The translations under genes were made by a program, and so were the position numbers. Positions 19,048 to 26,273 of a stretch of DNA of 33,927 bases are shown here, piece after piece. This DNA is from Micromonospora sp. NBS 11-29. GTDB lineage: Bacteria; Actinomycetota; Actinomycetes; Mycobacteriales; Micromonosporaceae. Under the pieces are notes generated by a model. The model ran no database searches and was not told the DNA's origin. It was given only the letters and a program-made list of their open reading frames with translations. The stretch is from contig NZ_NAPR01000006.1 in NCBI RefSeq assembly GCF_002140155.1, forward strand, positions 667 through 34,593, given 5' to 3'. The number at the start of each line of letters is the position of its first letter. Within the stretch, counting starts at the first letter, position 1.

Positions 19048-19219
19048 GTCGCCTCGGTCCTTTCGTGGGTGGTCGCCGGGTCGCCGTCGGGTCTGCCCCG
19101 TCGTGGTGACGGGCTCGGGCGTGAACCGGAACCGGTGGCCGATTGACCAGTGTGCCATGGGCTTCGGCCGGCCGGCACAGCAGGTCCGCCCGCCACAACG
19201 CCCGGCCACCCTCCCGCAT

Positions 19220-19235
19220 TCCCCCGACCGGGGGA
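19220..19235 (-). terminator. Hairpin just past the stop of the glycosidase/phosphoesterase gene
   Basis: TCCCCC (19220-19225) pairs with GGGGGA (19230-19235) around a 4-nt loop, starting one base after the stop codon at 19237-19239. It is a short but very GC-rich stem and the likely end of this transcript. Confidence 0.45.
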
Positions 19236-19236
19236 C

Positions 19237-22200
19237 CTACGCGGCGGGGCGCGCCTGCGTCGCCGCGGTGGTGGCCACCGCCGCCTCGGCGCGTACGCCG
19301 TTGACGGTGACCGTGAGCAGGATCCGTGCGCCGGCCCGCAGCGCGGTGAGCTGCCCGGTCGACGGGTCGAACCGGGCTACGTGCCACGGGCGTACCCCGG
19401 CCGCGCCGCCGATGTGCAGATTGGGCGAGCCGGCCCAGTCGGCGCTCACCGGCGGCCCCACCGGCACCTTCCGGCCGCCGGGCTGGGTGAGCGTGGCCGG
19501 CACCGTGACCGGGGTTCCGAGGCGCACCTGGGCCGGCGCGTCCAGCGCGAGCCGGTCGACGTGGGCGTGCGTCTCGGCGACCACCCACTCCGGTCCCTCC
19601 GCGAGTGGGTCACGGCGGGCCCGCTCCGCCTCCCGCGCCGTGACCGGGTCCACCCCGAACTCGGTCCAGCCGGTGAAGCCGCCGAGCCCGGCCGGGGTGG
19701 ACGGGTCCTTGCCCGCGTTCCCGTTGATCACGTACGGAACGCCGTCCACCCGGTCGGCGTGGAACGTGCCGACGTGCCCGTTGACCATCAACGCGCCCTT
19801 GCCGGTGCGGTGCTGGAAGTCGGCCAGCCACTGCTCGACGAGCGCGGCCTCCTTCCGGTCGCCGAGCTGGCTGGCCTTGGCGGGGCTCGGGTCGCGCGGC
19901 GGGTGGTGGAACAGCACCGCCACCGAGCCGACGGCGCGGTCGGCAGCCGCCTCGTCCAGCGTCCGGCGCAGTAGCTCCACCTGGTCGAAGCCGCCCCCGC
20001 GCAGCGAGCCGGTGGCCGTGCTCAGGGTGAGGAACCGGGTGCCCCGGTGGTCGAAGACGCGCTTGGTGTCCCCGAACACGCTGCGGAAGTTGTCGATCGG
20101 GGCGCCCATGATCTCGTGGTTGCCCGGCACGTAGTGGTAGGGCACCTCGCCGCCCAGCTCCTCGTCCAGGATCCGCTTGGCCAGCGCGAAGTCCGCCGGG
20201 TACGCGGTGTCCACGAAGTCGCCGTCGATGATCAGGAAGTCCGGCCGGGCGGCGCGGACCTCGCGCAGCGTACGGCGGGCCTGGGCGACCAGCTCGCTGT
20301 CCGGGTCGGCGGCGACGAACTGGGCGTCGGAGAGCACCGCGAAGCGCCAGGGCGCGCCGTCGACGGTGCCGTCACGCAGCACCACCCGGTCGGTGCGGTT
20401 CGGTTCCGGCGGGGCCTGCACGTCCGGCGGCACCCGGGCCACCAGGTCGTCGATGACCACCTCGCTGCGGTACTGCTTCGCCGGGTCGGTCTCGGCCACG
20501 TAGAACCGGCGCACCCGCACCGGGTACTGCACGCCGGGCGGCACCGCGAACTCGACGTACTTCCAACCGGTCCAGTCCAGGTACGGGCCGCGCAGCACGA
20601 ACTGGGTGTCCTGCGCGTCGTGTAGGTGCAGGCTCGGCCACTCGCCGGTGCCGTTCGCCTTGATCCACATGCCGAACGCCTGCGGCTGGCCGGGCACGTC
20701 GATCCAGGCCGGCGGGTCGGCGTACGCGGCCCGGGTGCCGGTGGACTGGCTGAAGTCGTACGACATCTTCAGGCCGGCGCCGGTGTGCCCGTCCGCCGGG
20801 GCGACCGCGCCGGACGCGCGGGCCTGGCTGAACCGCCAGGACGCGGCGTCGTCGAAGCCGGCCACCGGCACGTCGGTCAGCCCGACCGTCACCGGCAGCA
20901 CCGTGGTACGCGACCCGACCCGGGCGGTGACCAGCGCGGAGCCGGTCCCGCCGCGCGCCTCGACGGCCAGGTTGCCGTCCGCCGTGGGGGTGACGGCGAG
21001 CAGGTCGTGGTCGTACTCCAGCTTCAGGTCGGCCGGCTCGATCGGCGCGGTGTTGCCCTCGGCGTCGTAGCCGACCACGCCGAACAGGCCGGTGTCGCCG
21101 GCCCGGTCGAGGCCGACCCGGTCGACGGTGGCGTCGATCCGCGCCAGCGGGCCGAGCACGGTCAGGTCGAGCGTGCCCCGGGCCGGCCCGCGCGCGGCGG
21201 TGACGGTGCTCCGGCCGGGGCTGCCGGCCCGGAACACGCCGTCGCCGTCCACCCGGCCGTGGGTGGCGCGCCAGCGCGGCTCGCCGACCGCCGGCCCGTA
21301 CGTCTCGTCGTGGCCGGCGGCGGTGAGCCGGCGGGTGAGGCCCGGGAAGACCCGGTCCGGCCGGCCGCCCCGGACCGGGGCGACGCCCGGCGCGGCGGTC
21401 GGGTCGCTCGCGGTCTCCAGCCAGTACCCGGTGAGTCGGCCGCTGCCCTTCGGCGCGTAGACGGCCAGCCCGTTCGGCACCGGCCGCTCACTGCCGTCGG
21501 AGGGGCTGTTCTCCACCTGGACCGCCGCCGCGCCGGGCTCCCGGGCCAGCAGTGTGGAGGAGCCGCCGCCGTCGAGGTTGAGCGCGTTCGCGGCCCCCAG
21601 CTCGACCATCATCCGGCCCATCTCGGTCTGGGTGACGCCGCGACTGTCGACCTGCCGGCCGTCCACCGTCAGCATGATCATCCGGCGTCCGTCGGCGGAG
21701 AAGCCGACCGACGTACGCGGAGCCAGCGACTGGTCGGCGATGCTCTGCACCACACCGTCCCGGACCAGCACGTTCCCGCCGCCCACGGCGGCGCGCAGGT
21801 CGCCGCCGTCGGAGGCGCGCGGACGCCAGGACAGGTCCACCGCGTCGCCGGGACGCAACGCGGCGAGCGCGTCCGCCCCGGCCTCCCGGCCGAGCAGCAC
21901 CGTGCTGCCGGCCGGGATCGGCCCCTCCCCCGCCGTGGTGGCGACCGCGGCGACCCGCCCGCCGGTCACCGTCACCTCGACCACCCGCGCCGCGCCGTCG
22001 ACCGCACGCTGCCGGGGGTACGCGCCCCAGAGCGGCGTGAACACGCCCACGCCGTCGCGCTGCACCATGTTGTTGAACTGGGTCAGCGGCACCGGGCCGG
22101 CGGGCAGCGCGGCGCTGCCCTCGAAGCCGACCTCGACCACCCGGCCGATACCGCCGGCGCCGATCCCGACCGCGTTGGGGTGCCCGGCGACCGGCGACTG

Positions 22201-22686
22201 CACCAGCTCACCGGCACGGATGCCGACACCCTGGGCGGCGCCGGAGTTGTTGATGTCGAAGAAGTCCCCGTTGACGGCCGCCACGGCGCGGGACCGGTCC
22301 ACCGCCGCCCGCAGCGGTTCGTCCCGGGTGACCGCGCCGGAGTTGACGTAGTCCACGGTCAACCCGCCGGACAGGTCGGCGGTGAGCGCGTCGGCGCGCA
22401 GCCAGCCGGCGGCGTCGTACCGGTCGAAGGAGGTCAGGTCGAGTCCGGGCGCGACCGGCCGGGTGGTCTTCGCGGTCTCCAGGCCGCCGGCGGGTTCCAC
22501 CGCGGCCAGCGCGACCGCCGACTCGGGCCGGGAGGAGGCCGCCGGCGCGTCCTCGGCCGCCGTGGCCGTGGCCGCCGTGGTCAGCGGGGTGGCCGCCGGG
22601 GCCGGCGACACCGGAGCGGTGAGGGTGAGCAGCGGCGTCAGCAGCAGGACGCCGGCGGAACGGAGGGATCGACTGCGCAATCGCAT
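19237..22686 (-). CDS. Secreted phosphodiester glycosidase / calcineurin-like phosphoesterase fusion protein
   Basis: The 1149-residue product has a signal peptide (basic start, hydrophobic core about 11-25, AxA-like end near 30-32). Residues about 130-410 match the NAGPA-type phosphodiester glycosidase domain, with VNGDFFD (138-144) and the signature LNLDGGGSS (369-377). Two beta-rich regions follow (about 440-600, bacterial Ig-like; about 610-750, carbohydrate-binding-like). Residues about 780-995 form a calcineurin-like metallophosphoesterase with GDFVD (822-826), GNHE (855-858), HH (927-928) and GHVGTFH (970-976). Its first motif reads D787-A-Q789 where Asp-x-His is usual. A beta domain (about 1050-1140) ends the chain. 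It probably hydrolyses phosphodiester-linked sugars or cell-surface polymers outside the cell; the substrate is unknown. No ribosome site precedes the ATG. Confidence 0.88.
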   Translation of the reverse strand: MRLRSRSLRSAGVLLLTPLLTLTAPVSPAPAATPLTTAATATAAEDAPAASSRPESAVALAAVEPAGGLETAKTTRPVAPGLDLTSFDRYDAAGWLRADALTADLSGGLTVDYVNSGAVTRDEPLRAAVDRSRAVAAVNGDFFDINNSGAAQGVGIRAGELVQSPVAGHPNAVGIGAGGIGRVVEVGFEGSAALPAGPVPLTQFNNMVQRDGVGVFTPLWGAYPRQRAVDGAARVVEVTVTGGRVAAVATTAGEGPIPAGSTVLLGREAGADALAALRPGDAVDLSWRPRASDGGDLRAAVGGGNVLVRDGVVQSIADQSLAPRTSVGFSADGRRMIMLTVDGRQVDSRGVTQTEMGRMMVELGAANALNLDGGGSSTLLAREPGAAAVQVENSPSDGSERPVPNGLAVYAPKGSGRLTGYWLETASDPTAAPGVAPVRGGRPDRVFPGLTRRLTAAGHDETYGPAVGEPRWRATHGRVDGDGVFRAGSPGRSTVTAARGPARGTLDLTVLGPLARIDATVDRVGLDRAGDTGLFGVVGYDAEGNTAPIEPADLKLEYDHDLLAVTPTADGNLAVEARGGTGSALVTARVGSRTTVLPVTVGLTDVPVAGFDDAASWRFSQARASGAVAPADGHTGAGLKMSYDFSQSTGTRAAYADPPAWIDVPGQPQAFGMWIKANGTGEWPSLHLHDAQDTQFVLRGPYLDWTGWKYVEFAVPPGVQYPVRVRRFYVAETDPAKQYRSEVVIDDLVARVPPDVQAPPEPNRTDRVVLRDGTVDGAPWRFAVLSDAQFVAADPDSELVAQARRTLREVRAARPDFLIIDGDFVDTAYPADFALAKRILDEELGGEVPYHYVPGNHEIMGAPIDNFRSVFGDTKRVFDHRGTRFLTLSTATGSLRGGGFDQVELLRRTLDEAAADRAVGSVAVLFHHPPRDPSPAKASQLGDRKEAALVEQWLADFQHRTGKGALMVNGHVGTFHADRVDGVPYVINGNAGKDPSTPAGLGGFTGWTEFGVDPVTAREAERARRDPLAEGPEWVVAETHAHVDRLALDAPAQVRLGTPVTVPATLTQPGGRKVPVGPPVSADWAGSPNLHIGGAAGVRPWHVARFDPSTGQLTALRAGARILLTVTVNGVRAEAAVATTAATQARPAA

Positions 22687-22689
22687 GGC

Positions 22690-22712
22690 CGACAGTCAAC
22701 CCGACCGTGAAT
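22690..22712 (-). repeat. Direct repeat just upstream of the glycosidase/phosphoesterase start
   Basis: On the minus strand, ATTCACGGTCG (22702-22712) and GTTGACTGTCG (22690-22700) share 7 of 11 positions with a 12-nt period. The shape recalls actinobacterial PhoP boxes (GTTCACC-type direct repeats), but the match is imperfect and the repeat lies very close to the ATG. Confidence 0.3.
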
Positions 22713-22713
22713 A

Positions 22714-22753
22714 GAAGTTTCAATACCTCCCGACTTAACCGTAGAAAAACTTC
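22714..22753. repeat. AT-rich inverted repeat in the rho to glycosidase/phosphoesterase spacer
   Basis: GAAGTTT (22714-22720) and AAACTTC (22747-22753) are exact reverse complements 26 nt apart. They lie in an island that is markedly less GC-rich than its surroundings. It probably contains the promoter of the secreted enzyme gene; a run of five T on the minus strand also follows the rho terminator. Confidence 0.4.
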
Positions 22754-22776
22754 ACGCTCGGGGAGCCGGTACGCGA

Positions 22777-22809
22777 ACGAGGGGCACGGCCGTCGGCCGT
22801 GCCCCTCGT
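22777..22809 (-). terminator. Strong terminator hairpin after rho
   Basis: The arms 22777-22791 and 22795-22809 are perfectly complementary over 15 bp with a 3-nt loop, 15 nt past the rho stop codon. A TTTTT run appears about 28 nt further downstream and not directly after the stem. Confidence 0.8.
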
Positions 22810-22824
22810 CGTCGGTCGGTCAGC

Positions 22825-24972
22825 TCACTCCCCCGGAGTGGACTTCGCGATCTGCATCAGGAACTCGATGTTGGTGCGGGACTGCTTGAGCCGGTCCAGC
22901 AGGAGATCGAGCGCCGCCTGCGAGTCCAGCGAGTGCAGCACCTTGCGGAGCTTGTGGATGATCGCCAACTCCTCCGGCGCGAGCAGGACCTCTTCCTTCC
23001 GCGTGCCGGTGGGGTTGATGTCGATCGCCGGGAAGACGCGCTTGTCGGCGATCTTCCGGTCCAGCTTCAGCTCGGCGTTGCCGGTGCCCTTGAACTCCTC
23101 GAAGATGACCGTGTCCGCCATCGAACCGGTCTCCACCAGCGCCGTGGCGATGATGGTCAGCGAGCCGCCGTTCTCGATGTTGCGCGCGGCGCCGAGGAAG
23201 CGCTTCGGCGGGTACAGCGCGGTGGAGTCGATACCACCCGACATGATCCGGCCGCTGGCCGGCGCCGCCAGGTTGTACGACCGGCCCAGCCGGGTCACCG
23301 AGTCGAGGAGCACGACCACGTCGTGCCCCAGCTCGACCAGCCGCTTCGCCCGCTCGATCGCCAGCTCGGCCACCGTGGTGTGGTCCTGCGGCGGCCGGTC
23401 GAACGTGGCCGCGATGACCTCGCCCTTGATCGACCGCTGCATGTCGGTGACCTCTTCGGGCCGCTCGTCCACCAGCACCACCATCAGGTGGCACTCCGGG
23501 TTGTTACGGGTGATCGCGTTCGCGATCGCCTGCAACACCATCGTCTTGCCCGCCTTGGGCGGCGACTGGATGAGCGCACGCTGACCCTTGCCGATCGGCA
23601 TCACCAGGTCGATGACCCGGGTGGTCAGGATGTGCGGCTCGGTCTCCAGGCGCAGCCGCTCCTGCGGGTAGAGCGGAGTGAGCTTGTAGAACTCCGGCCG
23701 GCGCTTCGCCTCGTCCGGCTCCATCCCGTTGATGGTGTCCAGCCGGACCAGCGGGTTGTACTTGTCGCGCCGCTGCTCGCCGTCGCGCGCGGCACGCACC
23801 GCGCCGGTGATGGCGTCACCGCGTCGCAGGCCGTACTTCTTGATCTGCGACATCGAGACGTACACGTCGTTCGGGCCGGCCAGGTAGCCGGTGGTCCGGA
23901 CGAAGGCGTAGTTGTCGAGCACGTCGATGATGCCGGCCACCGGCACGAGCACGTCGTCCTCGCCGACCTGCGGCTCGCGGCCACCGCCGGCGCTGCCTTC
24001 GCTCTCGCCCCGCTCGCCGCGGCCACGCCGACGGTCACGGAACCGGCTGCGCCGGCCCCGCCGGCCGCCGTTCTCGTCGTCGTCGCCGTCGTTGTCCCGC
24101 TCGGCGCGCTGACCCCGGTCGTTACGGTCACCGCGGTCGTTGCGGTCACCCCGGTCGTTGCGGTCACCCCGGTCGTTACGGTCGCTCCGCTCGGCACGCT
24201 CGCCCCGGTCGTTGCGCTCGCCCCGCTCGGCACGGTCGGTGCGCTCGTCACGGTCGCCCCGCTCGGCACGCTCGCCGCGGTCGGCACGCTCGCCCCGCTC
24301 GGCGCGATTGCCCCGGTCGGCACGCTCGTTACGGTCGGCCCGCTCGCGGCCCCGGCCGTCGTTGCGCTCAGCACGCTCGGCCCGCTCACCGCCCTGGTCA
24401 CCCCGGTCGCCGGCCTGCTCCGCCCGGTCAGCGCCGCGCTCCGCACGGTCGCTACCGCGCTCGGCACGGTCGCCACCGCGCTCGGCCCGGTCGCTCCCGC
24501 GCTCGGCCCGGTCGCCGGTCTCGGCGGGAGCCTCCTCGGCGCGCGTCTCGGCCGGCCGCGCCTCGGCGGTCACGGCGGAAGACCGGCTGCGGCGACCCCG
24601 GGTACGACCCTCGGTCACCTCGGCGGCCGGCGCCTGCTCGGCGGGGCGACGCTCGGCCTCGGCCCGCTCCTCGCGAACCTCGGCGTGCACCTCCTCGCGG
24701 GCGGGAGCGGCCGCGGCCGCGACCTCGGCCCGCGGTCGAGGGGTTCCGGCGGCGGCGCCGCCCTGCTGCCGCTCGGTGATCGCACTGATCAGCTCGCCCT
24801 TGCGCATGCGAGCCGTACCAGAGATGCCGAGCGACGCGGCCAGGCTCTGGAGCTCCGGCAGCAGCATCGCCGACAGGCCGGTACCGCTACGCCGACGACG
24901 GGTGGGGGCGGCGGTGGTGGCATCGCCAGCGACGTTGGAAACATCCGACGTCACGTCGGTGGTGTCGCTCAA
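22825..24972 (-). CDS. rho: Transcription termination factor Rho with long charged N-terminal insertion
   Basis: Rho is the hexameric RNA helicase that ends transcription. From the TTG at 24972 the product has 715 residues. Residues about 34-66 are the N-terminal helical domain (LPELQSLAASLGI, then RKGELISAI). Residues about 90-335 form a low-complexity insertion, most extreme at 154-293, made of Arg, Asp, Glu, Gly, Asn and Ala. The RNA-binding cold-shock-like domain follows (about 340-410), then the ATPase core with P-loop SPPKAGKT (470-477) and Walker B VVVLLDS (552-558). The TTG is chosen because AGGGAAGGA ends 5-6 nt upstream; the open frame runs 47 codons further, without the family's N-terminus. 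The thrB-rho order is common in actinobacteria. Confidence 0.98.
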   Translation of the reverse strand: MSDTTDVTSDVSNVAGDATTAAPTRRRRSGTGLSAMLLPELQSLAASLGISGTARMRKGELISAITERQQGGAAAGTPRPRAEVAAAAAPAREEVHAEVREERAEAERRPAEQAPAAEVTEGRTRGRRSRSSAVTAEARPAETRAEEAPAETGDRAERGSDRAERGGDRAERGSDRAERGADRAEQAGDRGDQGGERAERAERNDGRGRERADRNERADRGNRAERGERADRGERAERGDRDERTDRAERGERNDRGERAERSDRNDRGDRNDRGDRNDRGDRNDRGQRAERDNDGDDDENGGRRGRRSRFRDRRRGRGERGESEGSAGGGREPQVGEDDVLVPVAGIIDVLDNYAFVRTTGYLAGPNDVYVSMSQIKKYGLRRGDAITGAVRAARDGEQRRDKYNPLVRLDTINGMEPDEAKRRPEFYKLTPLYPQERLRLETEPHILTTRVIDLVMPIGKGQRALIQSPPKAGKTMVLQAIANAITRNNPECHLMVVLVDERPEEVTDMQRSIKGEVIAATFDRPPQDHTTVAELAIERAKRLVELGHDVVVLLDSVTRLGRSYNLAAPASGRIMSGGIDSTALYPPKRFLGAARNIENGGSLTIIATALVETGSMADTVIFEEFKGTGNAELKLDRKIADKRVFPAIDINPTGTRKEEVLLAPEELAIIHKLRKVLHSLDSQAALDLLLDRLKQSRTNIEFLMQIAKSTPGE
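24094..24513. repeat. Low-complexity repeat region inside rho
   Basis: This encodes Rho residues about 154-293, built almost entirely from short units such as DRAERG, ERADRG and DRNDRG. At the DNA level these are degenerate 9-, 18- and 24-nt repeats of CGGTC-containing units. Such a tract is prone to length change by slipped pairing. The antisense frame encodes matching repeats rich in Val, Thr, Ala and Leu, which I take to be an artefact. Confidence 0.85.
24112..24183. repeat. Four tandem 18-nt repeats within rho
   Basis: Four copies of an 18-nt unit lie head to tail, differing at a few positions. They encode four consecutive DRNDRG hexapeptides (Rho residues 264-287). This is the most regular part of the larger repeat region. 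Confidence 0.85.
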
Positions 24973-24977
24973 TGGAT

Positions 24978-24986
24978 TCCTTCCCT
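24978..24986 (-). promoter_or_regulatory. Ribosome binding site that fixes the TTG start of rho
   Basis: AGGGAAGGA on the minus strand has its last base 5 nt before the TTG at 24972-24970. No ATG or GTG in frame nearby has a comparable site. Confidence 0.75.
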
Positions 24987-25261
24987 CGATAGGCCGGGGC
25001 TGCCCGGAGTCGTGGAACCAGGTGGCCGGGCGGCCTCGGTGCACCCGCCTCGCATGGACGCGTCGCGGGAGTCTGTGACACAGCAGCCGGTCGGTCTCCC
25101 GACTCACCACCATCGGTGAGCAGGTCTCGCCGTCTGCGGCGACCTGTGGAAACTGCGGTGCGGCGTGGGCCTTGGGCAGGGGTGACGGGCTTACCGCCGA
25201 GAGCTTCGGGGGTGCGCCGAACCGCAGGAAGATCGCATGCTTCGCGGCTGTGCTGGTCTAG

Positions 25262-25291
25262 AGCGTAATCAACTCTTCCGACCTGCGGCAA
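25262..25291 (-). promoter_or_regulatory. Possible rho promoter
   Basis: On the minus strand TTGCCG (25286-25291), an 18-nt spacer and TACGCT (25262-25267) fit TTGNNN-N18-TANNNT. The predicted start is near 25255, giving a leader of about 280 nt. This is a consensus match only. Confidence 0.35.
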
Positions 25292-25310
25292 CAGGGTCCC
25301 GCTCGGCGTG

Positions 25311-26213
25311 TCAAAGTCTACCCCGGGAAACCCGGGCCCCGCTGACATCTATCGGCAACTCCCAGCAGCGCCAATCTGTTCCCGCGTCGAATCCCGCCGG
25401 CACCTCGGAGAGCGCCAGCACGGTCGGGCCGGCCCCACTGACCACAGCCGCCACACCCGCCGCACGCAACGCGCCGACCAGCGCCGCCGTGGCCGGCATG
25501 CCCGGGGCGCGCTGCTCCTGGTGGAGGCGGTCGACGGTGGCCGGCAGCAGCAGCGTCGGGTCGGTGGTCAGCGCGTGCACCAGCAGCGCCGCCCGGCCCG
25601 CGTTCAAGGCCGCGTCCGCGTGCGGCACGGTGGCCGGCAGGGCGGCCCGGGCCTCCGCCGTCAGACCCCGCTCGGCGGGCACGAAGACGGTCGGGCGGAC
25701 GGCCGGCGCCGTCGGCAGCGAGACCGCCCGGGCGCCGGTCGGTTCCGTCCAGGCGATCGTGAAGCCGCCGAGCAGGCACGGCGCGACATTGTCCGGATGG
25801 CCCTCCAGCTCCGCCGCCAGCCGCAGCACGGCGTCGTCGTCCAGCCGCTGCCCGCCGTCGGCGACCAGCGCGCGGGCCGCCAGCACGCCGGCCACGATGG
25901 CCGCCGAGGACGAGCCGAGACCGCGGGCCTGCGGGATCCGGTTGACGCAGGCCAGCGCCAGGCCGGCGGGCTGCGCGCCGAGCACGTCGAAGGCGGCCCG
26001 CATCGCCGTGACGACCAGGTGCCGCTCGTCCGCCGGGAGGTCGCCGGCGCCCTCACCGGTGACGGTCACCCGCACGCCGCCGTCGGTCACCTCGGCCGTG
26101 ACCTCGTCGTGCCGGCCGAGGGCCAGCCCGAGCGCGTCGAAACCGGGCCCGAGGTTGGCGCTGGTCGCGGGCACCCGGACCCGGACCGGAGCGGGGGTGA
26201 AAGTCGTCGGCAC
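25311..26213 (-). CDS. thrB: Homoserine kinase
   Basis: ThrB phosphorylates homoserine to O-phosphohomoserine, the substrate of ThrC. The 300-residue product is a GHMP kinase with the N-terminal PATSANLGPGFDALG (15-29) and the ATP-binding GLGSSSAA (98-105). Length is typical. The start is GTG with no ribosome site. TAGCAT lies 6 nt before it, which suggests a leaderless transcript. In this window thrB is separated from hom and thrC by three transporter and cell-envelope genes. A GC-rich inverted repeat, CCCGGG-AAA-CCCGGG (25322-25336), lies within its last codons and may help end the transcript. Confidence 0.97.
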   Translation of the reverse strand: MPTTFTPAPVRVRVPATSANLGPGFDALGLALGRHDEVTAEVTDGGVRVTVTGEGAGDLPADERHLVVTAMRAAFDVLGAQPAGLALACVNRIPQARGLGSSSAAIVAGVLAARALVADGGQRLDDDAVLRLAAELEGHPDNVAPCLLGGFTIAWTEPTGARAVSLPTAPAVRPTVFVPAERGLTAEARAALPATVPHADAALNAGRAALLVHALTTDPTLLLPATVDRLHQEQRAPGMPATAALVGALRAAGVAAVVSGAGPTVLALSEVPAGFDAGTDWRCWELPIDVSGARVSRGRL

Positions 26214-26219
26214 GGGCTC

Positions 26220-26225
26220 ATGCTA
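26220..26225 (-). promoter_or_regulatory. Possible -10 element of a leaderless thrB transcript
   Basis: TAGCAT (TANNNT) ends 6 nt before the thrB GTG, the usual spacing from a -10 box to a transcription start. There is no Shine-Dalgarno sequence. No convincing -35 box is visible. Confidence 0.4.
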
Positions 26226-26244
26226 GGACGTGGCCCCGACAACC

Positions 26245-26261
26245 CGCCGGGCCGCCCGGCG
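26245..26261 (-). terminator. Hairpin between the MFS gene and thrB
   Basis: CGCCGGG (26245-26251) pairs perfectly with CCCGGCG (26255-26261) around a 3-nt loop, 12 nt past the MFS stop. It supports separate transcription of thrB. Confidence 0.5.
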
Positions 26262-26273
26262 CGTGGGCACCCC

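Larger units (their letters stand above)
24973..25310 (-). other. Gene-free 338-nt leader of rho
   Basis: No supported gene lies between thrB and rho. Open frames here extend from rho or run antisense and lack motifs. The stretch ends in a good ribosome site and begins with a possible promoter. A leader of some 280 nt would leave room for feedback control of rho by its own product, as is known for E. coli rho. I see no clear riboswitch or leader peptide. Confidence 0.5.

Noticed and set aside
24094-24513. CRISPR-like array
   Set aside because: The repeats are contiguous, in frame with rho and encode a charged low-complexity tract. There are no unique spacers and no cas genes.
24973-25113. 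N-terminal extension of Rho by 47 codons
   Set aside because: The added residues are Arg/His-rich and unlike Rho. The strong ribosome site at 24978-24986 serves the TTG at 24972.
22933-25119. A 728-residue plus-strand open frame antisense to rho, with striking Val/Thr/Ala/Leu repeats
   Set aside because: The repeats simply mirror the Arg/Asp codon repeats of Rho. There is no ribosome site and no conserved domain, and rho is unquestionable.
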